Numbered from the stretch's first letter, positions 36,756 through 46,390 are shown. The stretch is DNA of 64,000 nucleotides from Moraxella boevrei DSM 14165 (GCF_000379845.1 NZ_KB903770.1:124001-188000), one strand, 5' to 3'. Translations and numbers: made by a program. The notes: generated from the letters alone by a model not told the origin.

Positions 36756-37437
36756 ATATTTTTCCTAAAATTGGTTGGTCTTTTAATTTTTTTTGGCATA
36801 ACAAAGCCTGTATTATTTTTTAATAATAAAAAATAATAAATGAAGCAAAAAACACAAATATTATTAATAAATTTTAAACAATAAAAATCCTTTGTCCAAT
36901 TTACCAAATCAAAAATTTAGCAAAAAAGATAAAAATTGTTTGATTAAAAAGAAAACAACAACAAGAAATGACCAAAAATTTGGCAGGTGATGTGATAAAA
37001 ATGGATAAGCATAAAAAACCCAAGTTTATTCATCACATAATTTTTACCAATAAAGTAACTATTTTTGGCAATGGCTTGATGAATTTAACTTAGGTTTTGT
37101 GAAAAAATAGCGTAAAACCAGTCTATTAGCGAGATAAAACCAATAAGTTAGAATCATCAGGTTTTGTTGTTGTGTAAAGATGTACAGTCATGATGTCTCT
37201 CCCATTGGTTGTGGTTTTAGCGGTCTGTAGCAACCTTTTTTGCTAAAACGAAGTTGAAAAGTAGTTGAATTTTCCAATTATTAACTTTCACTAATGATTG
37301 GATATGCGTAATATAATTCTTTATTTTTAAAATTGCAAGCGATTTTTTGCTAAAATTATTTATTTAACATAAAAATATTTTCTTTTTAGGGTAATTTATG
37401 TTAGATTAAATTTAACCAATTTTAAAAGGAGTTTATC
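36756..37437. other. Gene-free 680-bp region upstream of broken rtcB
   Basis: No ORF of normal size lies on either strand. The first 300 bp next to rtcB are very AT-rich. The part at 37090-37250 is richer in G and C and holds several inverted repeats. The last 180 bp must contain the promoter of the Mpo1-like gene, which has AAAAGGAG before its ATG. No tRNA or known riboswitch was recognised, and no remnant of rtcA or rtcR was found. Confidence 0.5.
37090..37250 (-). ncRNA. Possible structured leader or small RNA with competing stems
   Basis: GGTTTT occurs at 37093-37098 and 37160-37165 and AAAACC at 37114-37119 and 37136-37141, so two hairpins or an exchanged pairing are possible. GTTTTAGC (37214-37221) can pair with GCTAAAAC (37242-37249), competing with TAGCAA/TTGCTA (37228-37245). 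On the minus strand a 21-codon ORF (37191 to 37126, MTVHLYTTTKPDDSNLLVLS) has a strong GGGAGAG start signal and overlaps the stems, as in attenuators. The strand and reality of an RNA are inferred. Confidence 0.3.
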
Positions 37438-37887
37438 ATGAATCTATTGAAAAGTCGTAAAAATCTTGCCAGATGGTTGTCGGATTATGCTGTGAGCCAC
37501 CGCAACCCCACCAATAAAAAAATCCATTTTGTCTGCGTGCCTGTGATTTTTTTGACGATAGTCGCCATGTTGTGGCTGATTAGTCCGTTTTTGTTGTTAG
37601 TGGTGGCGGTCGGTGTGTTGTGGTTTTACGCACATTTGTCTTTGGCATTATTTATCGCTATGTCGGCTTTTGTGGCGGTGTGCGTTGGATTAGCGGTCGT
37701 TGTGCCGATTGGGTTTGGCGGTTGGATTGGTGTGTTTGTGTTGGCTTGGATTGGTCAATTCGTTGGTCATAAAATTGAAGGGGCAAAGCCGTCATTTTTT
37801 GAAGATTTGCAATTTTTATTGATTGGACCTGCGTGGGTGTCGTTAAGTCTAATGGGAAAAACCAATCAAATAGCAACCCATGTTTAA
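37438..37887 (+). CDS. Mpo1-like (DUF962) membrane protein
   Basis: A 149-residue protein with SHRNPTNKKIHFVCVPV near residue 20, four hydrophobic segments and the signature GQFVGHKIEGAKPSFFEDL followed by LLIGPAWV. These are the His-containing motifs of the Mpo1/YGL010w family, whose yeast member is an iron-dependent dioxygenase acting on 2-hydroxy fatty acids. The bacterial role is unknown. The ribosome-binding site AAAAGGAG is strong. It is convergent with yggS across a terminator. Confidence 0.88.
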   Translation: MNLLKSRKNLARWLSDYAVSHRNPTNKKIHFVCVPVIFLTIVAMLWLISPFLLLVVAVGVLWFYAHLSLALFIAMSAFVAVCVGLAVVVPIGFGGWIGVFVLAWIGQFVGHKIEGAKPSFFEDLQFLLIGPAWVSLSLMGKTNQIATHV

Positions 37888-37909
37888 TTTTTTTAAATCA
37901 ATAAAAAAT

Positions 37910-37942
37910 TTGGGTTAACAAAAAATTAACCCAAGTTTTTTA
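37910..37942. terminator. Bidirectional terminator between Mpo1-like gene and yggS
   Basis: TTGGGTTAA (37910-37918) pairs with TTAACCCAA (37926-37934), with T runs on the plus strand and A runs upstream serving the minus strand. Confidence 0.75.
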
Positions 37943-37970
37943 ATATTATAACTAATTTTTAACAATTATT

Positions 37971-38678
37971 TTAATAATAATTTCTCACTCCAAAAATCGC
38001 CGTCCCTACTCTCACCATACTTGAACCTGCGTCAATCGCTTGTTCAATATCGCCACTCATCCCCATGGATAAAGTATCCCAATCGCTTGGATTGGCGTGA
38101 AACTGCTTGACATTATCAAAAAGTTGTTTGGTTTTAACAAAGGCAGTTTCGCTATTTTTAGCAGGAATAATCATCAAGCCCCGCAAGCGTAAATTGGCTA
38201 ATTGGCTGATTTTTTCAACTAATATTGGTAATTCTTCAGGTTGACAGCCTGATTTTGTTTCTTCGTCATCAATGTTGATTTGAATACAGATATTGAGTTT
38301 TGCCAAATTTTTGGGGCGTTGTTCGCTAAGACGCTCAGCAATTAACAGGCGGTCAACCCCATGCACCCAGTCAAAATATTGAGCCAAATCACGGGTTTTA
38401 TTACGCTGAATATGTCCGATATAGTGCCAAATAATCGGCTCGCCATTGATTTTGATATCTTTTAATTGTTGGATTTTGGCAATGGCTTCTTGTACATAAT
38501 TTTCGCCAAAATGCTGTTGTCCCTGCTCTGCCAACACTTGTATCATGTGGCTTGGTTTGGTTTTTGACACCGCTAATAAGGTAACGTGGGGTGGTATTTT
38601 TTGTTTTATTTGTTCGTAATTTTGAATTAATTGTTTATCACAAATAAATTCTGAAAAATTTTCGTGAGTTGACATCAT
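37971..38678 (-). CDS. yggS: Pyridoxal-phosphate homeostasis protein YggS
   Basis: A 235-residue PLP-binding protein of the YggS/PROSC family, involved in vitamin B6 and amino/keto acid balance. The PLP lysine is in LLAVSKTKPSHMI, followed by GQQHFGENYVQEA, the conserved WHYIGHIQRNKTRDLAQYFDWVHGVDR and the phosphate-binding end LSMGMSGDIEQAIDAGSSMVRVGTAIFG. It is divergent from pilT, an arrangement also seen in Pseudomonas and Acinetobacter. Confidence 0.95.
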   Translation of the reverse strand: MMSTHENFSEFICDKQLIQNYEQIKQKIPPHVTLLAVSKTKPSHMIQVLAEQGQQHFGENYVQEAIAKIQQLKDIKINGEPIIWHYIGHIQRNKTRDLAQYFDWVHGVDRLLIAERLSEQRPKNLAKLNICIQINIDDEETKSGCQPEELPILVEKISQLANLRLRGLMIIPAKNSETAFVKTKQLFDNVKQFHANPSDWDTLSMGMSGDIEQAIDAGSSMVRVGTAIFGVRNYY

Positions 38679-38884
38679 AAGTTCTCAAATCAAAGCCAAA
38701 ATCATGTGTTAATTTTAACAATTTCGGCTATAATAGCAACCATTAAACCCATTTTTTTTGACAAATTTTGGCAAAAATCTGAAAAGTTGGCATTTTGTCG
38801 GTTTTCACTCGTATTTTTAGCAAATTTTGTTTATAGTGGGACAAATTTTTAACCAAACTGTTTCAGCAAAAGATAGGCAAAATT

Positions 38885-39934
38885 ATGTCAAAAAAACTCA
38901 GCATTGATGATTTATTGCGTTTTTCCAACAAAAACAAAGCGTCGGACTTGCATATTTCTGCAGGTTTGCCACCGATGATTCGGGTGGACGGTGAGATTAC
39001 CAAAATCAATATGCCACCACTTGACCATCAAACGGTTCATGGCTTGATTTATGATATCATGAATGATAAACAGCGTGCGGATTATGAAGAGTTTTTGGAA
39101 GCTGACTTTTCGTTTGAAATTCCTGAAGTGGCACGTTTCCGTGTGAATGCGTTTAACCAAAACCGTGGTGCAGGTGCGGTATTTCGTACCATTCCGTCTG
39201 AAGTTTTGACGATGGAACAGCTTGGCATGGGCGAAGTATTCAAAAAAGTGTCCAGTTTTAAACGTGGTATTGTGTTAGTAACTGGTCCGACAGGTTCTGG
39301 TAAATCAACCACGCTTGCAGCGATGATTAACTATATTAATGAAAACCGTAAAGAACATATTTTAACCATTGAAGATCCGATTGAGTTTGTACATCAATCC
39401 AAAAAATCGCTGATTAACCAACGTGAAGTACACCGTGATACCTTGTCATTTGATGCAGCCCTGCGTTCGGCTCTGCGTGAAGACCCTGACGTTATCCTAG
39501 TTGGTGAGATGCGTGACTTGGAGACCATTCGCCTAGCTTTGACCGCTGCCGAAACAGGACACTTGGTCTTTGGTACACTACACACCACATCTGCTGCCAA
39601 AACCATTGACCGTGTGGTGGACGTTTTTCCTGCAGCTGAAAAAGACATGATTCGTGCGATGTTATCAGAGTCTTTACAAGCAGTAATTTCACAAGCCCTG
39701 TTAAAACGTCAAACAGGCGGACGTGTGGCGGTACATGAGATTATGCTTGGCACGCCTGCCATTCGTAACCTTATCCGTGAAAACAAAGTCGCACAAATGT
39801 ACTCAGCCATTCAAACCAGTGCAGGTGAAGGCATGACCACGCTTGACCAAAGTCTGCGTGAATGGCTCAACAAAGGCGTGATTAGCAAAGAATCTGCCCG
39901 CCAATACGCCAAACAACCTGAAGCGTTTATGTAA
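38885..39934 (+). CDS. pilT: Type IV pilus retraction ATPase PilT
   Basis: A 349-residue hexameric secretion ATPase powering pilus retraction, twitching and DNA uptake. Walker A is GPTGSGKST (about residue 136), the Asp box is TIEDPIEFVH, Walker B is DPDVILVGEMRD and the His box is HLVFGTLHTTSA. The C-terminus contains the AIRNLIRENKV motif needed for retraction. It is followed by pilU at 55 bp on the same strand. Pilus structural genes are not in the window. Confidence 0.97.
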   Translation: MSKKLSIDDLLRFSNKNKASDLHISAGLPPMIRVDGEITKINMPPLDHQTVHGLIYDIMNDKQRADYEEFLEADFSFEIPEVARFRVNAFNQNRGAGAVFRTIPSEVLTMEQLGMGEVFKKVSSFKRGIVLVTGPTGSGKSTTLAAMINYINENRKEHILTIEDPIEFVHQSKKSLINQREVHRDTLSFDAALRSALREDPDVILVGEMRDLETIRLALTAAETGHLVFGTLHTTSAAKTIDRVVDVFPAAEKDMIRAMLSESLQAVISQALLKRQTGGRVAVHEIMLGTPAIRNLIRENKVAQMYSAIQTSAGEGMTTLDQSLREWLNKGVISKESARQYAKQPEAFM

Positions 39935-39989
39935 ATTGATATACTTATTGTTAAACAAATTAAAATTAACAAATTAACCGAGAATTGTT

Positions 39990-41144
39990 ATGGATTTTGA
40001 TAAATTATTGCAGTTAATGGTGCAAAAAAACGGTTCGGACTTGTTTATTACCGCCGACGTACCGCCGTCCATGAAAGTAAATGGCGTCATTATGCCTGTT
40101 GCTAAAAACAACTTAACACCTGAACAATCGATGGCGTTGGTTAAAAGTGTGATGACCCCAAATCAAATCAAAGAATTTGACGAAACCCACGAATGTCAGT
40201 TTGCGATTAGTGATAAAAACAAAACGGCTCGTTTTCGTGTCTCTGCCTTTATCCAAAAAGATGCGGCAGGCATGATTTTGCGTAAAATTGAAACCAAAAT
40301 TCCTAAACCTGAAGATTTGAATTTACCGCCCATTTTAAAAGAAGTTGCCATGAAAAAACGTGGTATCGTGCTGTTGGTGGGGGCGACAGGTACAGGTAAA
40401 TCAACCACGTTGGCGGCGTTGATTGGACATCGCAACGAAAACTCTCGTGGGCATATCATCACCATTGAAGACCCGATTGAATACGTGCATGAACACAAAG
40501 GCTGTATTATTACCCAACGTGAAGTTGGCATTGATACCATGTCCTTTGAAGCAGGACTAAAAAATACCCTGCGTCAAGCCCCTGACGTGATTTTGATTGG
40601 GGAAATTCGTACCAAAGAAACCATGGACTATGCAGTGCAATATGCCGAGACGGGACACTTGGTATTTGCCACCCTGCACGCGAATAACGCCAACCAAGCG
40701 ATTGACCGTATTATTCACTTTTTTGAAAGTGAACAACACGAACAGATTTTAATGGATTTGTCATTAAACCTACGTGCGATTATCGCTCAACAACTTATTC
40801 CAACCCCAGACGGTAAAGGTCGCCGTGCTGCCCTTGAAATCTTGCTAAATACACAATTAATCGGGGACTTTATCCGTAAAGGTGAAATCCATGAGATTAA
40901 ACCTGTAATGAAACGTTCGCGTGAATTAGGGATGCAAACTTTTGACCAAGCCTTATTTGACTTATACGAAAACGGTGAAATCACTTATCAAGATGCGATT
41001 AAATCTGCCGATAGCCCGAATGACTTGCGTCTATTAATCAAATTACAAAGTAAACATGCAGGCGAAGTGGATGATGAAGACAGCAACTTCTCATTGCAAG
41101 CCGATGAGGACTATAGCAATAAAAGTAGTGGACTATTTGGTTAA
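39990..41144 (+). CDS. pilU: Type IV pilus retraction ATPase PilU
   Basis: A 384-residue PilT paralogue that assists forceful retraction. Walker A is GATGTGKST, followed by TIEDPIEYVHEH, Walker B APDVILIGEIRT and HLVFATLHANNA. It differs from PilT by its acidic and Ser/Asp-rich tail (EVDDEDSNFSLQADEDYSNK), as is usual in PilU. It is co-directional with pilT and ends at a strong terminator. Confidence 0.96.
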   Translation: MDFDKLLQLMVQKNGSDLFITADVPPSMKVNGVIMPVAKNNLTPEQSMALVKSVMTPNQIKEFDETHECQFAISDKNKTARFRVSAFIQKDAAGMILRKIETKIPKPEDLNLPPILKEVAMKKRGIVLLVGATGTGKSTTLAALIGHRNENSRGHIITIEDPIEYVHEHKGCIITQREVGIDTMSFEAGLKNTLRQAPDVILIGEIRTKETMDYAVQYAETGHLVFATLHANNANQAIDRIIHFFESEQHEQILMDLSLNLRAIIAQQLIPTPDGKGRRAALEILLNTQLIGDFIRKGEIHEIKPVMKRSRELGMQTFDQALFDLYENGEITYQDAIKSADSPNDLRLLIKLQSKHAGEVDDEDSNFSLQADEDYSNKSSGLFG

Positions 41145-41171
41145 TTGTAAAAAACCCATTGTTATCAAAAA

Positions 41172-41205
41172 ATTAGGGCGTGAGTGATTACGCCCTAATG
41201 TTTGC
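41172..41205 (+). terminator. Terminator of pilTU
   Basis: ATTAGGGCGT (41172-41181) pairs perfectly with ACGCCCTAAT (41190-41199) around an eight-base loop, followed by T-rich sequence. Confidence 0.8.
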
Positions 41206-41245
41206 TTTTATTATCAAAAATTAAAATAATTTGTTAAAATAATCA

Positions 41246-42007
41246 ATGATGCGACGTTTTTTTTATGCCAATCCAAATGTACTAGCGATTGGCAAACAAG
41301 TTGAGTTAGACGATAACATATTTCAACATTGGTGCAAAGTATTGCGAGCAAATGTTGGCGATACGGGGATTTTATTTGACGGTCAAGGTGGTGAATATCT
41401 TGTTACGTTAAGCGATATTGACAAAAAAACCGCCAGTGTTTTGGTCAATAATTTTTCACCGATTAACCGTAATTTGCCGTTTAAGGTTAGCATTGGGCTA
41501 GTAATGAGCCGTGGCGAACGCATGGATTACGCCATTCAAAAATCCTGTGAAACAGGCGTACATCAGATTCAACTACTCACCAGTCACCATGGCGAGGTAC
41601 GCCTAAAATCCGACCAAATCGCTAAAAAACTCGCCCATTGGCAAGGCGTGGCAAATTCCGCCTGTGAACAATGTGGCTTAAACCTTGTGCCAATGATTTT
41701 ACCCCCAATAAGCATTCAAGACTTTATCCAAAATTTTTCACAAGATGCATTGCAAAAAAACACGCTAAAATTAGTGCTTGCTGTCCCTGAACGCTTAAGC
41801 AGTTCCCAAATTTTTGATGCGACAAAATTTGATAAGAATGCTGACTATTGTTTGTTAATTGGTGCAGAAGGTGGCTTATCCGATGACGAGTTGACATTGG
41901 CATATAAGCATGATTTTTTGGCATGGCAAATCGGTGAGCGGGTTTTACGCACCGAAACCGCCCCTGTTGTCGCTTTGACAGCGTTGCAAACGCTATATCA
42001 TATATAA
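41246..42007 (+). CDS. rsmE: 16S rRNA (uracil1498-N3)-methyltransferase
   Basis: A 253-residue SPOUT methyltransferase. The N-terminal PUA-like domain starts MRRFFYANPN. The knotted catalytic domain contains SRGERMDYAIQKSCETGV, then the AdoMet-binding LLIGAEGGLSDDEL and GERVLRTETAPVVAL, which are diagnostic for RsmE. Two adjacent ATG codons are possible starts. It precedes the signalling protein gene by 35 bp and may be co-transcribed. Confidence 0.95.
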   Translation: MMRRFFYANPNVLAIGKQVELDDNIFQHWCKVLRANVGDTGILFDGQGGEYLVTLSDIDKKTASVLVNNFSPINRNLPFKVSIGLVMSRGERMDYAIQKSCETGVHQIQLLTSHHGEVRLKSDQIAKKLAHWQGVANSACEQCGLNLVPMILPPISIQDFIQNFSQDALQKNTLKLVLAVPERLSSSQIFDATKFDKNADYCLLIGAEGGLSDDELTLAYKHDFLAWQIGERVLRTETAPVVALTALQTLYHI

Positions 42008-42042
42008 TATATTTTTAATTAATATTTTAAAAAAGGTGAATT

Positions 42043-43875
42043 ATGTCATATCCTGTTTTCAAAGAAATTGATGGCAAACATCCGTTGATTTTTGACCGAT
42101 TTTTTTTTGAAAATAGCTTAAGTATTAAAAAGAATGTTGCCAATGTCGAACAAATTTTGGCATATTTGCTTAATCATATTTCAGACGGTGTGTGTTTATT
42201 AGATGAAAACCTGAATTTTGTTGCATTTAATCAACGTTTTGCACAAATTATTCACCTTGAACCAAGCGAAATTTTGGGAAAATATTTTTCTATTAATCCG
42301 ATTGAAAGTTTTGAGCCAAGCCGTCAGCAAGTTTTTTTAAACATCGAAGAACAACTTAAAAATCACACCCAACTTGACGAATTGATGATTATTTTGCCGC
42401 AAAATAGCCAACAAATTTTTGCCCGCGTTCAAGCTATTCCGCTACAACTTCACCCAGACGCTAATATTTATTTGGGTGTGTTAAGCGATATCAGCCACCA
42501 AACCCACATGGAACAGTCACTGAAACATGCATTACGCTATGATGCGTTGACAGGTTTACAAAATCGAGAAACTTTTTTTACGATTATGTCCGTGGTGATG
42601 CAAAATTTTTTAAATCATAAAGTAGATTATCTTGATAAAAATATTGCATTAGTTCGACTAAATATTGATAAATTACAAATTCTTAACGCCAGTATTGGCA
42701 ACTGGGCGACTGATATGTTGCTCAAAGCCTTTGTTACCCGCATACAAGATTTTAATGAAAAAAACTGTCAAGTTAAAGGTTTTTCTCGACTCGGTGGTGA
42801 TGATTTTGCCCTACTTTTGTTGACAAATAACTTAGAAAATATTGATAGTTATTTAGCTAACTTACAACAATCAATTCAAAAACCCTTTACTATCAATGAT
42901 ACACCGATTTATATCAATGTATCTATCGGCGTGGCATCTTATCATGAATCAAATACCGAAGCACACAATAACGCAGACATTTTAATTAGCCAAGCAGAAA
43001 AAGCCTTACGCCAAGCCCGTGGTAGCGGTGGCAATCAGCTTGTTTGGTTCGACCGCCTGAATTTTAGTCCTGTCTTTGATAAAATTCATGTTCAAAGTGC
43101 GTTTATTTATGCCTTAAATAACTCGCAAATCGTGGCATATTTTCAGCCAAAAATCTATTTTGAACAACCCACAGATGACGATGGTCAACCGATTTATCAC
43201 TTTGAAGCCCTGATGCGTTGGCATCATCCTATATTGGGGATTTTGTCACCGAAAGATTTTTTAGATGAAGTTTTAGATAGTTTTTCACAACCATTATTTG
43301 AAAATATGGTTGAGCATTGCATGACGCAAGCCTTGGCGTGGCAACAGCAGGGCTTTTTGGTAAAACTTGGCATTAATATTGATGTTCGTCAATTATTACA
43401 TGATAATTTTTTAAGTTTTATGAAACAAAGTCTTTTGAAATACCCAAATTTTGCCAAGTTTATTGAGTTTGAATTAACCGAAACCGCACCGATTGCCAAT
43501 AATCATGATACCTTAACTATATTAGATTTTTTGCGTGACAATGGCTTTTGCATTGCAATTGATGATTTTGGCACAGGCCATGCATCGCTAGGTTATTTAA
43601 TCCACTTTCCAATTAATTTGTTAAAATTTGATAAATTATTTATTCAAAATATCAACACGAAACCACAAAAAATCCAAATTGTTAAAGCCATTATCCAAAT
43701 GGCTCACAACATGAATATCAAGGTAATTGCCGAAGGGGTGGAAAATCAAGCCGAATATCAATGCCTAAAACAACTCGGCTGTGATGCCACGCAAGGATTT
43801 TTTCATGGCAAACCGATGTCGGCGGATGAAGCGACAACTTGGCTACAACAACAATCAAGTGTGGTGTATGACTGA
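42043..43875 (+). CDS. PAS-GGDEF-EAL cyclic-di-GMP protein
   Basis: A 610-residue cytoplasmic protein without membrane segments. A PAS domain (about residues 35-150, ILNHISDGVCLLDENLNF-like text) is followed by a GGDEF domain whose signature is GGDDF at 251-255, and by an EAL domain with an intact EAL at 388-390. Other EAL residues are present: GINIDV (Asn), FELTET (Glu), IAIDDFGTGHASLGYL (Asp-Asp), LLKFDKLFI (Lys) and AEGVENQAE (Glu). The Glu-to-Asp change in GGDDF suggests weak or no cyclase activity, so it is probably a phosphodiesterase tuned by GTP or by the PAS signal. Its nearness to pilTU fits motility control, but that is inference. Confidence 0.92.
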   Translation: MSYPVFKEIDGKHPLIFDRFFFENSLSIKKNVANVEQILAYLLNHISDGVCLLDENLNFVAFNQRFAQIIHLEPSEILGKYFSINPIESFEPSRQQVFLNIEEQLKNHTQLDELMIILPQNSQQIFARVQAIPLQLHPDANIYLGVLSDISHQTHMEQSLKHALRYDALTGLQNRETFFTIMSVVMQNFLNHKVDYLDKNIALVRLNIDKLQILNASIGNWATDMLLKAFVTRIQDFNEKNCQVKGFSRLGGDDFALLLLTNNLENIDSYLANLQQSIQKPFTINDTPIYINVSIGVASYHESNTEAHNNADILISQAEKALRQARGSGGNQLVWFDRLNFSPVFDKIHVQSAFIYALNNSQIVAYFQPKIYFEQPTDDDGQPIYHFEALMRWHHPILGILSPKDFLDEVLDSFSQPLFENMVEHCMTQALAWQQQGFLVKLGINIDVRQLLHDNFLSFMKQSLLKYPNFAKFIEFELTETAPIANNHDTLTILDFLRDNGFCIAIDDFGTGHASLGYLIHFPINLLKFDKLFIQNINTKPQKIQIVKAIIQMAHNMNIKVIAEGVENQAEYQCLKQLGCDATQGFFHGKPMSADEATTWLQQQSSVVYD

Positions 43876-43982
43876 TTAGTCATAGCAAAGACCTTGTAAG
43901 TTTGCAAGTTTTTCCCTATCTTATTATCAATTATTTTTAATGCTAATTTTTAGCAAAATCATTTGATAAAAAGGAAACCGCC

Positions 43983-45779
43983 ATGCAATATACCGCACCA
44001 CTTCGTGATATTAAATTTGTCATGCACGAGTTGCTTGACTTTGAAAATCATTACAAAACCATTCCTGCCTATGCTGAGGTGGACAAAGACACGTTGGATA
44101 GCTTTGTCGAAGCTGGGGCAGATTTTGCTCAAAATGAACTTTCGCCATTAAATCGTTCTGGCGATGAAGAAGGTTGTACTTTTGACAACGGCATTGTTAC
44201 CACGCCAACAGGGTTTAAACAAGCCTACAAGCAATATTGCGAATTGGGCTTTACTTCTTTATGTGGCGATGTGGAACATGGCGGTCAGGGTATGCCAATT
44301 TCGCTAGGCTCTGTGATTAGCGAAATGATGGGTTCGGCAAACTGGTCGTTTTCTATGTACCCCGGTTTGTCCGAAGGGGCAATCCGCACCATTGAACATC
44401 ACGGCACACAGGAGCAAAAACAGTTATATTTAACCAAACTTATCACAGGTGAATGGTCAGGTACGATGTGTTTGACTGAAGCTCATGCAGGTTCGGATTT
44501 AGGCATTATCCGCAGTAAAGCTGAACCAAATGCGGACGGTTCTTATGCTATTTCTGGGCAAAAAATCTTTATTTCTGCTGGTGAACACGACATGGCGGAC
44601 AACATTGTTCACATCGTATTGGCTCGTTTACCAAATGCCCCACAAGGCACAAAAGGTATTTCATTATTTATCGTACCTAAATTCAGTGTAAATGTAGATG
44701 GTACAATGGGTGACCGCAATACAGTAACTTGTGGCTCGATTGAACACAAAATGGGTATTAAAGCATCAGCAACCGCTGTGTTAAACTTTGACAAGGCAAA
44801 AGGTTTTTTGATTGGCCCTGAAAATAAAGGTCTAAACTGTATGTTTACCTTTATGAATACTGCTCGTATCGGTACGGCAATTCAAGGTTTGACCGCATCT
44901 GAAGTCGCTTTCCAAGGTGGTTTAAACTATGCCAAAGAACGCCTTGCCATGCGTGCACTAAGCGGTGCGAAAGCCCCTGAACAAGTCGCCGACCCTATCA
45001 TCGTGCATCCTGCGGTACGTAACATGGTACTAACCTGTAAAGCCTTTGCCGAAGGTGGTCGTGCCTTGGTGTATTATTTGTCGCAATTTGCAGACGTGGT
45101 TGCCAAAGGCGAAGACAAAGACCAAGTGGCATATGCCGACCAAATGTTGTCGCTATTAACACCGATTGCCAAGGCGTTTTTGACCGAAACGGGTTACGAA
45201 TCTGCTAACCACGGCGTGCAAGTTTACGGCGGACATGGCTTTATCCGTGAGTGGGGCATGGAGCAAAACGTGCGTGATACTCGTATTGCTTGCTTATATG
45301 AAGGTACAACCGAAATCCAATCGCTTGATTTATTGGGTCGTAAAGTCTTGGGTTCGCAAGGCAAAATGCTGGCGAACTTTACCAAGGTTATTCATCAATT
45401 CTGCCAAGAACACGCCGATAGTGACGAAATGGGACAATTTATCCGTCCATTGGCAAAACTCAACAAAGATTGGGGCGATTTAACCGCTCGTATCAGTATG
45501 CAAGCAGCTGCTAATCCTGATGCGGTTGGGGCGAATGCGGTAGATTATATGTATTTTAGTGGCTATGTGACTTTGGCGTATTTATGGGCAAAAATGGCGT
45601 TAGTCGCAGGGCAAGCTCTAGCCAACGGCACAAGTGAAGAAAAATTCTACACCGCTAAAATCAAAACTGCTCAATTCTATTTTGCTAAACTGTTGCCACG
45701 CACACTGACGTATGTGAAACGCATTGACAGCGGACTTGAGCCGTACATGGCAATGGAAATTGATGAGTTTGTGTTTTAA
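43983..45779 (+). CDS. Acyl-CoA dehydrogenase with C-terminal extension
   Basis: A 598-residue FAD enzyme introducing the alpha-beta double bond into acyl-CoA. Features are GTMCLTEAHAGSDLGIIRSK (flavin contact), the FAD-binding region around GYESANHGVQVYGGHGFIRE, and the catalytic Glu region CLYEGTTEIQSLDLLGRK. About 150 residues beyond the usual 400-residue core correspond to the C-terminal domain of long acyl-CoA dehydrogenases (AcdA/FadE5-like). AAAAGGAAA precedes the ATG. It stands alone, so chain-length preference is unknown. Confidence 0.94.
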   Translation: MQYTAPLRDIKFVMHELLDFENHYKTIPAYAEVDKDTLDSFVEAGADFAQNELSPLNRSGDEEGCTFDNGIVTTPTGFKQAYKQYCELGFTSLCGDVEHGGQGMPISLGSVISEMMGSANWSFSMYPGLSEGAIRTIEHHGTQEQKQLYLTKLITGEWSGTMCLTEAHAGSDLGIIRSKAEPNADGSYAISGQKIFISAGEHDMADNIVHIVLARLPNAPQGTKGISLFIVPKFSVNVDGTMGDRNTVTCGSIEHKMGIKASATAVLNFDKAKGFLIGPENKGLNCMFTFMNTARIGTAIQGLTASEVAFQGGLNYAKERLAMRALSGAKAPEQVADPIIVHPAVRNMVLTCKAFAEGGRALVYYLSQFADVVAKGEDKDQVAYADQMLSLLTPIAKAFLTETGYESANHGVQVYGGHGFIREWGMEQNVRDTRIACLYEGTTEIQSLDLLGRKVLGSQGKMLANFTKVIHQFCQEHADSDEMGQFIRPLAKLNKDWGDLTARISMQAAANPDAVGANAVDYMYFSGYVTLAYLWAKMALVAGQALANGTSEEKFYTAKIKTAQFYFAKLLPRTLTYVKRIDSGLEPYMAMEIDEFVF

Positions 45780-45809
45780 TTTCACTTATTGAAAATTAAA
45801 GAAAAATTT

Positions 45810-45842
45810 AAAAATCCGTTAATTGATTAGCGGATTTTTTTT
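45810..45842. terminator. Bidirectional terminator after the acyl-CoA dehydrogenase gene
   Basis: AAAAATCCGTTAAT against ATTAGCGGATTTTT (one mismatch, two-base loop) lies between convergent genes, with T-rich ends on both strands. Confidence 0.75.
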
Positions 45843-45849
45843 GTATTAT

Positions 45850-46290
45850 TTATTTAACTTGTTTCGCCTTTTCAACTTCCCTTTTATCTAACACTTGGAC
45901 AACAAATTGTTTATCTTGATAAAACACCACCACTTTTTGAGCATATGGCAAAAACAACTCAGTCAATATTCTATGTTCAATTGCTGTTAAGCCGTCCACA
46001 ATGTCTTCTTTAACATTAGCCAAAATTATCGGTTTTCCCAAATACCATTTTTTGGGTAACTTAGCCAACATCTCTTTGACATTTAACAAGGCTTTTTCAA
46101 AATCCGCTACTAGCATGCGTGAGTTAGAAAACACAGGATTGGCAAGGTGTTCAAGCTCGCACTGCTTACCATCTGCATTTTGATAATAGATAACAAAACG
46201 ATTTTCATAAATTGCTATTTCCACCAAAGAATTTTGCAAAAAATAAAACGTTTTTTCAATAATATGTTTACGTAGTTGATTGATTTTCAT
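45850..46290 (-). CDS. Uncharacterised protein, distant MreB-segment likeness
   Basis: A 146-residue soluble protein. The middle (SNSRMLVADFEKALLNVKEM, later LGKPIILANVKEDIVDGLTAIEHR) recalls the part of MreB-like actin proteins where a region of anti-parallel strands precedes the phosphate loop. It lacks nucleotide-binding motifs and is far too short for MreB. It may be a stand-alone descendant or only a chance likeness. It is transcribed alone between two terminators or gaps. Function is unknown. Confidence 0.55.
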   Translation of the reverse strand: MKINQLRKHIIEKTFYFLQNSLVEIAIYENRFVIYYQNADGKQCELEHLANPVFSNSRMLVADFEKALLNVKEMLAKLPKKWYLGKPIILANVKEDIVDGLTAIEHRILTELFLPYAQKVVVFYQDKQFVVQVLDKREVEKAKQVK

Positions 46291-46390
46291 TGTTTTTTTA
46301 TTAAAAAATTAGCAATTCATTTTTAAAATATTGGTGAATATTTGAAGTTTTATCATAATAACTTTTTATTTTTTCTAAATTAATTTAAGA

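Noticed and set aside
37200-37250. Resemblance of the GTTTTAGC...GCTAAAAC stem to a CRISPR repeat or tracrRNA
   Set aside because: Only one copy, no spacers and no cas genes in the window.
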